A stretch of DNA of 48,091 bases from Thermoplasmata archaeon. Its GTDB lineage: Archaea; Thermoplasmatota; Thermoplasmata; Lutacidiplasmatales; UBA184. Position numbers and translations under genes: made by a program. This document shows positions 15,308 through 23,288 of the stretch, piece by piece; position 1 is the stretch's first letter, and each line of letters starts with the position of its first letter. The stretch is from assembly GCA_021826685.1 (NCBI GenBank), contig JAKAYT010000008.1:1-48091 (forward strand), written 5' to 3'. Below the pieces are notes generated by a model that had not been told where the DNA came from, searched no databases, and saw only the letters and a program-made list of their open reading frames with translations.

Positions 15308-18300
15308 CGCCCGAGATCCCTCGCAAGGCGGTCCTCCTCGGGTCGGGGGCCCTGAAGATCGGGGAGGCGGGCGAGTTCGACTACTCCGGCTCTCAGTGCC
15401 TGAAGGCGCTGGAGGAAGAGGGAGTCTACACCGTTGTCGTCAACCCGAACATCGCGACGTTGCAGACCGATCCACCGCGCAACGGGCGCGTGTACTTCCA
15501 GCCCCTGATCCCGGAGTTCGTCGCGCCGATCCTCGAGGCTGAGCGGCCGGACGGGATCCTGCTCGCCTTCGGGGGCCAGACCGCCCTCAACTGCGGTATC
15601 GGTCTCTCGGACTCCGGGGCCCTGCGCGCGACCCAGACCGAAGTCCTGGGTACGCCGCTCTCGGGGATCCGCGCCACGGAGGACCGCGCGAAGTTCGTCC
15701 GCGCCATGGAACGGGCGAAGGTTCCTACCCTTCCGAGCCGAGCCGTCTACTCGATCGAGGAGGCCCATCGTGCGGCGTCGGAGCTCGGCTATCCACTGAT
15801 GGTGCGCGTCGCCTACACGCTCGGCGGCAAGGGCGGCGGCGTCGCGCGCACGCCGGACGAGCTCAATGAGGTCGTGGGCCGGGGCCTGCGGGCCAGCCCC
15901 GTGGGGCAGGTGCTCCTCGAGCGGTACGTCGGCGCGTTCAAGCAGCTCGAGTACGAAGTCGTGCGGGATCGACTCGGCAACGCGCTCACGGTCTGCAATA
16001 TGGAGAACGTGCTCTCCATGCGGGTGCACACGGGCGATAACATCGTCATCGCCCCCAGCCAGACCCTGGACGACGCCGAGTACCAGATGCTCCGCCAAGC
16101 GGCGCTGCGGGCGGTGGAGACCGTTGGGGTCGTGGGCGAGTGCAACATCCAGTTCTGCCTCAACCCGGACAGTCGAGAGTACTACGCGATCGAGATCAAT
16201 GCCCGGCTGTCGCGTTCGAGCGCGCTCGCGTCGAAAGCGACCGGGTACCCGCTCGCCTACGTCGCCGCCAAGCTCGCGCTCGGTTACACGCTGCCCGAGC
16301 TCAAGAACCGGGTCACGGGCGTCACGAGCGCGTGCTTCGAGCCGGCGCTCGACTACGTCGTCGTGAAGCACCCGCGATGGGACCTCGACAAGTTCTCGCG
16401 CGCCGACCGTCGCCTCGGCCCGTCGATGAAGTCGGTCGGCGAGGTCATGGGCGTCGGCGCGTCGTTCCCCGAGGCGCTCTCGAAGGCGGTGCGGATGTGC
16501 GATCCGCGCTCCGACCTGCTTCCTCCCGCGACGATCCGCCCGAAGGAGGAGATCCTCGCCGACCTGAGCGCTCCGACGCCCGATATCCTGTACAAAGTTC
16601 TCGAGGCACTGCGCGCCGGCATCGACGTTGTGACGATCCAGCGTACTTCCTACATCGACGCCTGGTTCCTGGAACGCCTCGCCGAGATCGAGCAGTGCCA
16701 GCGCGAACTGATCGCTTCCGCCTCCGCGCCGCCCGAGCCGGGGATGGTCCGGCGCGCCAAGGAACTCGGGTTCTCCGACCGGGCGATCGCGCGCGCCCGT
16801 GGGCGCGACGAGGAGGAAGTGCGCACCCAGCGGATCGGGGCCGGCATCCGTCCCCGGGTCCGGATGATCGACACGCTCGCCGGCGAGTGGCCGAGCCGTA
16901 CGAACTATCTGTACCTCACCTACCGGGGCGACGCCGACGACGTCGCCCCCGCGCCCCCCGGCTCGATCCTTGTTCTGGGTGCCGGGCCGTACCGTATCGG
17001 CTCGAGCGTGGAGTTCGACTGGTCGACGATGAACCTCGCCGACGGACTGAAGGCCGAGGGGGTTCCGACCGTCGCCGTGCTGAACTCGAACCCCGAGACC
17101 GTCTCCACCGACTACGACCGATCCGACCGCCTCTACTTCGAGGAGATTACGCTCGAGCGGGTGCGCGACATCCAGGAGTTCGATCGGTACCAGGGGATCG
17201 TGACGTGCGTCGGTAGCCAGCTCGCGCAGAACCTGACGCCGCTCCTCAACGCCTGCGGGATTCCGATCCTCGGCACGTCCTCCGAGTCGATCGACACGGC
17301 CGAGGACCGGGCGCGGTTCGCGCAACTCCTCCAGCGTCGGGAGATCCCCCAACCGGCGTGGAAGGCGTTCACGACCGTCGCCGAGGCCGAGGCGTTCGCC
17401 GATGAGGTCGGCTATCCGGTGCTGGTGCGACCTTCCTACGTGCTCAGCGGCCAGGCGATGCGGGTCATCCCGGGACGGGCCGATCTCGCGGATTTCCTCC
17501 ACCAGGCGGCGCGCGTGTCGCCGGAGCACCCGGTCGTGATCACCAAGTTCGTGGAGGGCGCGGACGAGGTCGAGCTGGACGCGGTCTCCGACGGAGAGCG
17601 GCTCCTCGTCGGGGGGATCCTCGAGCACGTGGAGCGGGCCGGCGTCCACTCCGGCGACGCGATCTTCTGCCTGCCCCCCCGCCACACCTCGCTCGAGGTC
17701 CAACGCGACCTGGTGGACGCGGCGCGCACGCTCGCGCGGGAGCTCTCGATCCGCGGACCGTTCAACATCCAGTTCCTCGTGAAGGACGGCGCCTACCAAA
17801 TCATCGAGCTCAACCTTCGAGCGAGCCGGTCGCTACCGTTCCTGACGAAGGCCACGGGCGTGCCGCTGCTCCGCGAGGCGGCCCGGGCGATGCTGGGCCG
17901 ACCGATCTCGAGAGACGGCATCGCGCCGCTCCCTCCGGGGCGTTGGGGGGTCAAGGTACCGCAGTTCTCCTTCGTCCAGCTGAGCGGGTCGGATCCCGTT
18001 CTCGGCGTCGAGATGCAATCGACGGGCGAGGTCGCGTGCTTCGGACCGACGTTCAGCGACGCGCTCGTCAAGGCGCTGCTCGCGACCGGGGTCCGGCTCG
18101 TTCCGAGGACGGGAACGGCGTTCGTGAGCGTGGGAGGTCCCGAGCTCAAGGAGCGCCTCCTGCCGATCGCTCGCCGTCTCACGGAGATCGGCATGCGCGT
18201 CGCGGCGACCGAGGACACGGCGATCTATCTCACCGATCGCGGGGTCCGCAACGTCCGCGTCCTGTACAAGGTGAGCGAGCGCGAGCGGCACCCGAACGTG

Positions 18301-18645
18301 CTCGACGCGCTCGACGGCGGTGAGGTCGATCTCCTCCTCAACATCCCCAGCTCCCTCACCCAGGACAAGCTCGAGCGGATGCTCGAGGACGACTACGTCC
18401 TCCGCCGTCGGGCGGTGGAGCTCGCGATCCCGTTGTTCACGAGCTTGGAGACGTTCGGCGCGTACGCCGAGGGGATCTCGTGGTTGAGCGAGCACGCGCT
18501 CACCGTCGAAGCCCTCTACGGGACCCCCGAGCCGGCCGCCGCACGCGTCGCCCGGATCCCGCGCGCCGTGCAGCCCAACCGCGCCCGCCGACGCGTGCGG
18601 CGCCGGGCGCCGAAGACGCGGGGGGCGAACCGGGCCCGGCGCTAG
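15304..18645 (+). CDS. carB: Carbamoyl-phosphate synthase large subunit
   Basis: A 1113-residue synthetase with two homologous ATP-grasp halves. The first opens with VLLGSGALKIGEAGEFDYSG and the second with LVLGAGPYRIGSSVEFDWS near residue 555. Each half has its ATP-grasp core (for example MVRVAYTLGGKGGGVA and VLVRPSYVLSGQAMRVI). A C-terminal MGS-like allosteric domain follows, and the last 30 residues are Arg-rich. The ATG at 15304 overlaps the carA stop. The 3' end overlaps the convergent gene by four bases. Length is slightly above the roughly 1070 residues common in the family because of the basic tail. Confidence 0.96.
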   Translation: MTPEIPRKAVLLGSGALKIGEAGEFDYSGSQCLKALEEEGVYTVVVNPNIATLQTDPPRNGRVYFQPLIPEFVAPILEAERPDGILLAFGGQTALNCGIGLSDSGALRATQTEVLGTPLSGIRATEDRAKFVRAMERAKVPTLPSRAVYSIEEAHRAASELGYPLMVRVAYTLGGKGGGVARTPDELNEVVGRGLRASPVGQVLLERYVGAFKQLEYEVVRDRLGNALTVCNMENVLSMRVHTGDNIVIAPSQTLDDAEYQMLRQAALRAVETVGVVGECNIQFCLNPDSREYYAIEINARLSRSSALASKATGYPLAYVAAKLALGYTLPELKNRVTGVTSACFEPALDYVVVKHPRWDLDKFSRADRRLGPSMKSVGEVMGVGASFPEALSKAVRMCDPRSDLLPPATIRPKEEILADLSAPTPDILYKVLEALRAGIDVVTIQRTSYIDAWFLERLAEIEQCQRELIASASAPPEPGMVRRAKELGFSDRAIARARGRDEEEVRTQRIGAGIRPRVRMIDTLAGEWPSRTNYLYLTYRGDADDVAPAPPGSILVLGAGPYRIGSSVEFDWSTMNLADGLKAEGVPTVAVLNSNPETVSTDYDRSDRLYFEEITLERVRDIQEFDRYQGIVTCVGSQLAQNLTPLLNACGIPILGTSSESIDTAEDRARFAQLLQRREIPQPAWKAFTTVAEAEAFADEVGYPVLVRPSYVLSGQAMRVIPGRADLADFLHQAARVSPEHPVVITKFVEGADEVELDAVSDGERLLVGGILEHVERAGVHSGDAIFCLPPRHTSLEVQRDLVDAARTLARELSIRGPFNIQFLVKDGAYQIIELNLRASRSLPFLTKATGVPLLREAARAMLGRPISRDGIAPLPPGRWGVKVPQFSFVQLSGSDPVLGVEMQSTGEVACFGPTFSDALVKALLATGVRLVPRTGTAFVSVGGPELKERLLPIARRLTEIGMRVAATEDTAIYLTDRGVRNVRVLYKVSERERHPNVLDALDGGEVDLLLNIPSSLTQDKLERMLEDDYVLRRRAVELAIPLFTSLETFGAYAEGISWLSEHALTVEALYGTPEPAAARVARIPRAVQPNRARRRVRRRAPKTRGANRARR

Positions 18646-19325
18646 ATCGCGAACTTCGTGATCGTGTACTCGGGGACCAGTGTCGAGGTGTCCACGATGT
18701 CCGGCAGCGAGCGGATCTTGTCCGTCACGAAATCGATGACCTCGCGCTTGCGGGATTGGGCCGACGGGAACTCGAGGACCACGAAGATGTCCCAATCGCC
18801 GGTCAGGAAGTGCAGCTCCTTGACCTGGGGGAGTGCGACGAGAACCTCACGGATCCGGTCGAAATCGCCGCCCTTCACCTTGACGTAGGTGAACGCCCGG
18901 ACGCTCCGGAGCTCGGTCGGCATGAGCTCGCAGACCGCATCCTCCGTGAACGCGGTGGGCCCTTCGAGCCGCATCCCGATCGGACTGACCAGCGCCGGCA
19001 ATTGCGAGACCCCGCGCAAGCGCTCCGTCACGAGGCGTTCGAGCCGTCCGGTCTTGGCGATGTCGACGACCTTGACGTGGTATCCCCGACGCTTCGCAAG
19101 ATCCTCGGTGAAGGCAACGCAACGGGCGTGCTCATCCGATAGGAAGAAGACCGACTCGCCGAGCGAGCTGGAAGTGTCGCCCCCTCGAGTGTCGGCGGTC
19201 GTGGGGAGAGGGTTGTTGCCCACTTGGGCCGTTGCCGGAGCGAGGGAGCCCGCGCGGTAGAAATGGGTGACGGCCTTCTTCGACTCCACGTACAGCGTCA
19301 GCTCTCGCGACTCGTCGTCGGGCAT
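18642..19325 (-). CDS. Glutaredoxin-like fold fused to an Lrp/AsnC effector (RAM) domain
   Basis: A 227-residue protein with an unusual layout. Residues about 55-130 look like a thioredoxin/glutaredoxin-type fold: a first strand SVFFLSDEHARCVAF with a helix, VKVVDIAK, then QLPALVSP with a Pro before a strand and GPTAFTEDAVCELMP. There is a single Cys (C68) where a CxxC would sit. Residues about 140-227 match the AsnC/Lrp ligand-binding domain (FTYVKVKGGDFDRIREVLVA, then TGDWDIFVVLEF). No helix-turn-helix is present, so it is probably not a classical regulator. It has its own TATA box (19353-19360) 27-35 bases upstream, suggesting a leaderless or nearly leaderless mRNA. Fold assignment of the N-terminal part is tentative. 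Confidence 0.65.
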   Translation of the reverse strand: MPDDESRELTLYVESKKAVTHFYRAGSLAPATAQVGNNPLPTTADTRGGDTSSSLGESVFFLSDEHARCVAFTEDLAKRRGYHVKVVDIAKTGRLERLVTERLRGVSQLPALVSPIGMRLEGPTAFTEDAVCELMPTELRSVRAFTYVKVKGGDFDRIREVLVALPQVKELHFLTGDWDIFVVLEFPSAQSRKREVIDFVTDKIRSLPDIVDTSTLVPEYTITKFAI

Positions 19326-19352
19326 GCTCGGACGAAAGGGACCGGCTCGAGG

Positions 19353-19360
19353 TATAAAAA
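19353..19360 (-). promoter_or_regulatory. TATA box of the glutaredoxin/RAM gene
   Basis: TTTTTATA on the minus strand, centred about 31 bases upstream of the ATG at 19325. A strong match to the archaeal TATA consensus in GC-rich surroundings. Confidence 0.6.
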
Positions 19361-19378
19361 CAATCGATGGAGCGGGCG

Positions 19379-19415
19379 CCCCTCCCCGAAGGGAGGGGAG
19401 CCGAAAGGGTTCGGC
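19379..19415 (-). terminator. Two consecutive hairpins after the SSB gene
   Basis: On the minus-strand transcript a 6-bp stem GCCGAA/TTCGGC (19415-19400) is followed by an 8-bp stem CCCCTCCC/GGGAGGGG capped by a TTCG tetraloop (19398-19379). A run of T (TTTTTA at 19360-19355, also the TATA box of the next gene) lies about 20 bases further. Position directly after the SSB stop suggests a 3'-end or stability element. Confidence 0.5.
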
Positions 19416-19433
19416 CGTGCGGGTGGGCAGATC

Positions 19434-19955
19434 CTAGTACCGGTTGTAGCTGCCCGAGCGGTCTCGTCCACCGCTCGATCCACCGCTGCCACCGCCGCCG
19501 TAGCTTCCGCCACCGCCGCCGCCACCGCGGTAGCCTCCGCCACCACCGCCACCACCGCCGCGGTAGCCCCCGCCACCGCCGTAGCTGCGGCGCTCGCTCT
19601 CGAACTCTTGCTGGCTCATGTCGAGAGAGCTGTTCACTTCGGCAATCGCTTCCGTCGACTTCGTGAGGTTCCCGTAGCGGCCGACGTTAAGGCGCATGTG
19701 GCCCCGAACGAGGCTCACGTACCCGTTGTCAATCAGCACCACTTCGTCCTTCGCAATCGATCCAATCTGCTCGTTCCACAGGGAAAGGATGATCGTGGCC
19801 GTGTCGTCGCCGACAATGGCCTCCGCCACTTTCCGTGGGTCGCCGAACTTACCCATCACTTCCTTGGATTCGCCGACGTTCACCACTTTCGCGAGAACGT
19901 TGACTTGTTTCGAGCTCGGCGTCAGGTCGCGCACTTTCGTCAGGGTCTTCTCCAT
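19434..19955 (-). CDS. OB-fold single-stranded nucleic-acid-binding protein with RGG tail
   Basis: A 173-residue protein. Residues 1-110 form a single OB fold of the archaeal SSB/RPA/SOSS-B type: KVRDLTPSSKQVNVLAKVVN, then VGDDTATIILSLWNEQIGSI and GYVSLVRGHMRLNVGRYGNL. The aromatic/basic positions for single-strand binding are present. Residues about 125-173 are almost only Gly with Tyr, Arg and Ser (YRGGGGG repeats), as in the flexible tails of bacterial SSBs and eukaryotic RGG proteins. It may bind RNA as well as DNA. The ATG at 19955 begins the conserved domain. Confidence 0.9.
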   Translation of the reverse strand: MEKTLTKVRDLTPSSKQVNVLAKVVNVGESKEVMGKFGDPRKVAEAIVGDDTATIILSLWNEQIGSIAKDEVVLIDNGYVSLVRGHMRLNVGRYGNLTKSTEAIAEVNSSLDMSQQEFESERRSYGGGGGYRGGGGGGGGGYRGGGGGGGSYGGGGSGGSSGGRDRSGSYNRY

Positions 19956-20104
19956 CTCGTTTGCCTCTTCGCTTTCTTTCGCGTTGGTCTCGAACGAACG
20001 TTGGGCTCCCGCCTATCCTCGCGAACAACCTGTTCGAAAAATCAAACCGGCGGGCCGCTCGAAATCGGCGAGGCTTTCCGTTCCTTCGACCGATGGACCC
20101 AGTC

Positions 20105-21316
20105 TCACCTATATAAGCTTGGCGAGGGGGACCCTTCCCGGGATGTCGAGGGTTTACGGTCCCATCCCTCGGGCTTGGGCGGCTGGGTGATGATGAGCTC
20201 CTCGGCGTGATCGCGCGCTCGCTCCCGCGCCGCCTGATGGGTCGTATAGAACGCCTGTACCCGTTCGATGAGCTCTCCCTTGCAATCCCCGCAAAGGAGC
20301 GCGCCGGAACGGCAATCGCGGGTCACCTGCTCGAACTTTCCGTCGTTCTCGGCGAAGCGGGTCCGCCATAATGCCCACACAGAGCAGATCTCGGGGGTCG
20401 CTCCGAGACGACGCTGCTCCTCGACCGAGGCCCGTCCCCCGGTGAATGCCTTTCGGATCTTCCGCTCGACGGTCTTCGGGGGATCGTTGAGGAAGAGTGC
20501 GTTGTCGGCCGCGTTGCCACCGGTCGTGGACATCACACCCTCACCGAGAAGCCCGGGAATCATCTGGCTGTGAATGAGCGCGGGCTTCGGGTATCCGAGC
20601 GACTCGGCGATGTCCCGCGTCACTCGGAAGTGAGGGTCCTGGTCGATCCCGCAGGGGATGAGACACGGGACGCTACGGCCGCTCTCCCAGGACGGGTAGA
20701 GCGCGGGCACGGTTTGCAGGGCCGTGTAGAACACGAGGCCGATGTTGGTGCTGGGGGCAAACCCGAACACCGCCTTGACCGTCGAGTACGGGATCTTGCG
20801 GGCGACCCGGACCGCGAGCGGATACATCGCGGCGATCGAGCGGGAGTCGAAGAAGACGTGCGTTCTCTTCCGGTCGAAACCTACGGCGAGGATGTCGAGA
20901 AGGTTCTCGTAGCCCCAGCGGATCGAGTCCTCCCGGGTGAGCTGGCTCCGCGCCCAGAACTTCTCGTCATCCGTGATCTGGATGTACATCGGGGCATCGA
21001 ACTTCTCCTGCAGCCAACGGCACAGCTCGAACGACACCAGGTGGGAGAGATGGAGGGGGCCCGACGGCCCACGGCCCGAGTATAGGAAGAAGCGCTCTCC
21101 CTTTCGGTACTGCGCGAGGAGGACCCCCAGGTCCCGATGCGAGTAGTAGACCCCCCGCTCGATCAACGGATGGAGGGTGCCGCCCGCGGCTTCCCGGAGC
21201 TCTTCGAGGACCGGCCCGGAGAGCTCCTGTGTTCCGAATTGCTTTCGAAGCCGCTCGTAGTCGATGCGGCCCCGTACCTCGTAGGGGGTGACGATGAACG
21301 ATTCCTTCTCGGGCAC
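20105..21316 (-). CDS. trpS: Tryptophanyl-tRNA synthetase, archaeal/eukaryotic type
   Basis: A 403-residue class Ic synthetase charging tRNA-Trp. The HIGH-like motif is GRGPSGPLHLSHL; further archaeal/eukaryotic signatures are QITDDEKFWAR, LIPCGIDQDPHFRVTRD and GYPKPALIHS. The position of the KMSKS loop reads GVMSTTGGNAADN, so the usual lysine (KMSxS) is Val and the serine Thr. A C-terminal C-x7-CGDC cluster could bind zinc. The start is a GTG at 21316. The final 25 residues are Ser/Pro-rich; a TATATAAG near 20110 inside this end may be the promoter of the downstream SSB gene. Confidence 0.93.
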   Translation of the reverse strand: MPEKESFIVTPYEVRGRIDYERLRKQFGTQELSGPVLEELREAAGGTLHPLIERGVYYSHRDLGVLLAQYRKGERFFLYSGRGPSGPLHLSHLVSFELCRWLQEKFDAPMYIQITDDEKFWARSQLTREDSIRWGYENLLDILAVGFDRKRTHVFFDSRSIAAMYPLAVRVARKIPYSTVKAVFGFAPSTNIGLVFYTALQTVPALYPSWESGRSVPCLIPCGIDQDPHFRVTRDIAESLGYPKPALIHSQMIPGLLGEGVMSTTGGNAADNALFLNDPPKTVERKIRKAFTGGRASVEEQRRLGATPEICSVWALWRTRFAENDGKFEQVTRDCRSGALLCGDCKGELIERVQAFYTTHQAARERARDHAEELIITQPPKPEGWDRKPSTSREGSPSPSLYR

Positions 21317-21406
21317 GCTGCTTCCGCACCCCCAGGTTCGCTGGAGGTATGAGGTCGGCGATGGGCGTGGATCCGCCCGGTTCGGAGGACCCTCTCGCCG
21401 GCGAGG

Positions 21407-21415
21407 CTTAAGTAC
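21407..21415 (+). promoter_or_regulatory. TATA-like element of the uS15 operon
   Basis: CTTAAGTAC centred about 28 bases before the GTG at 21439, consistent with a leaderless mRNA for uS15. Confidence 0.45.
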
Positions 21416-21438
21416 AGGACCTCAATCCGCGCGGAGCC

Positions 21439-21894
21439 GTGTCGCGCATCCACTCGAGCCGCAAGGGACGGGCCGGTTCTCACCGCCCGTACCCAGCGAC
21501 CAAGCCTGCTTGGGTCTCTCAGACCCGGGAGGAGGTCGTCGAGCAGGCCGTATCCCTGTCCAAGACCGGGCTCACCGCGGCGCAGGTCGGCCAGCGTTTG
21601 CGCGATTCCTACGGAGTCCCCTCGGTCCGTGCGGTCACGGGCGAGCGGATGACGGACCTGCTGAAGGCGCAAGGGATCCAGACGGAACTTCCCGAGGACC
21701 TTCAGGCCCTTCTCAAGCGGGTCGTCCATCTCCAGCGCCACCTACAGACTCACCCGAAGGACCTGGCGAACCAGCGGGGCCTGTCGCTCATCGAGTCCCG
21801 GATCCGCCGTCTGGCCCGCTACTACCGCGACCACAAGGTCCTTCCCGAGACGTGGCGCTACTCCGCCGCGGGGGCTGCCCTCCAGGTGGAGTGA
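21439..21894 (+). CDS. rps15: Small-subunit ribosomal protein uS15
   Basis: A 151-residue archaeal uS15. The N-terminal archaeal/eukaryotic extension (RIHSSRKGRAGSHRPYP, then KPAWV) precedes the S15 core, whose helices are evident in LKRVVHLQRHLQTHPKD and ESRIRRLARYYRDHKVLP. The length matches the archaeal family. The GTG start lies one TATA distance from 21407-21415. Its stop overlaps the next ATG (TGATG), so it is coupled with the RecJ-like gene, an arrangement seen in other archaea. Confidence 0.95.
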   Translation: MSRIHSSRKGRAGSHRPYPATKPAWVSQTREEVVEQAVSLSKTGLTAAQVGQRLRDSYGVPSVRAVTGERMTDLLKAQGIQTELPEDLQALLKRVVHLQRHLQTHPKDLANQRGLSLIESRIRRLARYYRDHKVLPETWRYSAAGAALQVE

Positions 21895-23288
21895 TGCCAC
21901 AAGGGCCCGAAGATTTCGTTTCCGATACCCGCTACGGTGAGGAGTTCGCCCAGGCAAAGGGCCTCGTGCTCGAACACCCGGGGCGCTGGCGGGTCATCTA
22001 CCACTACGACGGAGACGGGATCGCGAGCGCCTCGAGCGCGCTGCGCGCCTTCGCGCGGCTCGGCTATCCGACGCAAGCGACGGCCCTGCTCGGGGTCGAG
22101 CGGGAACGGATGGCTGACCTGATGCGAGCCACGTCGGGGCCTCTCCTCGTGGTGGACACGGGAGCGAGCTGGCTCGATCTCCTCGCTGAGCACCCTCACC
22201 CCGTCGTTGTCCTCGACCACCACCGTTACTCCGACCCTCCCCCACGGACCGGACGGATTGCCCACGTGAACCCTCTGGACTGGGGGACCGATGGGATGAG
22301 CGAGATGTGCGCGGCGACGCTCACATGGTTGTTCACGATCCACCTCGACGGCCGGAACTGGGACAACGCCCCGTGGGGACTCTCGGGAGCGATCGCGGAT
22401 CGGCAGCACGTCGGCGGCTTCCGGGGCCTCAACGCCGAGCTCGTACGGGAGGCGATCCACCGATCCCTCATCACTTCGCATCGGGGCCTCGCGCTCCGCG
22501 GACGGAACGTCGCTACCGCGCTGGAGACGAGCGTCGATCCGTTCGTCCGAGGCATCTCGGGTCATCCGGAAGGCGTTCGGGACCTCCTTGCCGGACTTGC
22601 GATCGACGGTAATCGCCCCCCCCAACGGCTCGCTCCGGAGGAAGAGGACCGGCTCGCGCAGGCCCTCATGGACCGTTTGCGGGCCTCCGGGGTCAACGAG
22701 ACCTACACCGCGATGGTCCGGCGAGAACGGTGGTGGATCCCTTCGTTGGGAATGGATGCCGAGGAGCTGGCCGACCTCCAGAACGCGTGCGGACGGGCCG
22801 GCGAGCCCGGCACGGGGGTCGCGATTGCCCTTGGGGACGCGGCCGCCGTGGATCGCGCGCGGGCCGCCGAGGAACGTTGGCGTCGAGGGCTCCTTGAGGG
22901 CCTCCTTCGCCTGGAAGCGGGGGGCATAAATTCGATGCGGTCTCTCCAGTGGTTCGAAAGCCCGGAGACTACGCTCGCGGGCACGCAAGCAGGACTCGCG
23001 ATGAACTATCTCCTCGATCCGCAGCGCCCGGTCTTCGCGTTCTCGCACGAGGGTGCCGGACCGATCAAGGTCAGCGGGCGCGGGACGACGGAGCTCGTCG
23101 CTCGAGGGCTGGACCTCGCGAGCGCGTGCCGTACCGCCGCCCAGGAGGTACGCGGGGAAGGGGGAGGCCATCGGATCGCCAGCGGCGCCACAATCCCCGA
23201 CGGCTCGCGCGACGCCTTTCTCGCCGTCCTCGACCGCGAGATCGCAGGTCAGCTCGCGCCCCGACCGTCCGCCGGAGCCGCTCCATGA
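21894..23288 (+). CDS. Archaeal RecJ-like DHH phosphoesterase/nuclease
   Basis: A 464-residue DHH-family protein. Motif I is [14 protein letters not shown] (Asp39, Asp41), motif II VVDTGAS (Asp88), motif III the signature LDHHRYSD (108-114), and a further Asp in [10 protein letters not shown]. The C-terminal DHHA1 domain ends with [14 protein letters not shown], the GGGH signature. The archaeal relatives are single-strand exonucleases or Cdc45/GAN-like replisome components. The metal-binding acidic residues are all present, which favours an active nuclease. It starts at the overlapping TGATG after uS15 and ends overlapping gyrA (ATGA). Confidence 0.9.
   Translation: MPQGPEDFVSDTRYGEEFAQAKGLVLEHPGRWRVIYHYDGDGIASASSALRAFARLGYPTQATALLGVERERMADLMRATSGPLLVVDTGASWLDLLAEHPHPVVVLDHHRYSDPPPRTGRIAHVNPLDWGTDGMSEMCAATLTWLFTIHLDGRNWDNAPWGLSGAIADRQHVGGFRGLNAELVREAIHRSLITSHRGLALRGRNVATALETSVDPFVRGISGHPEGVRDLLAGLAIDGNRPPQRLAPEEEDRLAQALMDRLRASGVNETYTAMVRRERWWIPSLGMDAEELADLQNACGRAGEPGTGVAIALGDAAAVDRARAAEERWRRGLLEGLLRLEAGGINSMRSLQWFESPETTLAGTQAGLAMNYLLDPQRPVFAFSHEGAGPIKVSGRGTTELVARGLDLASACRTAAQEVRGEGGGHRIASGATIPDGSRDAFLAVLDREIAGQLAPRPSAGAAP

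Noticed and set aside
15106-17799. Very long open frame (about 897 codons) antisense to carA/carB
   Set aside because: Composition is Arg/Asp/Glu-rich as expected for the complement of GC-rich coding DNA. carA and carB motifs on the other strand are complete.
19455-19590. Tandem DNA repeat or microsatellite
   Set aside because: The repetition is the Gly/Arg/Tyr-rich tail of the SSB reading frame, so it is coding low complexity.
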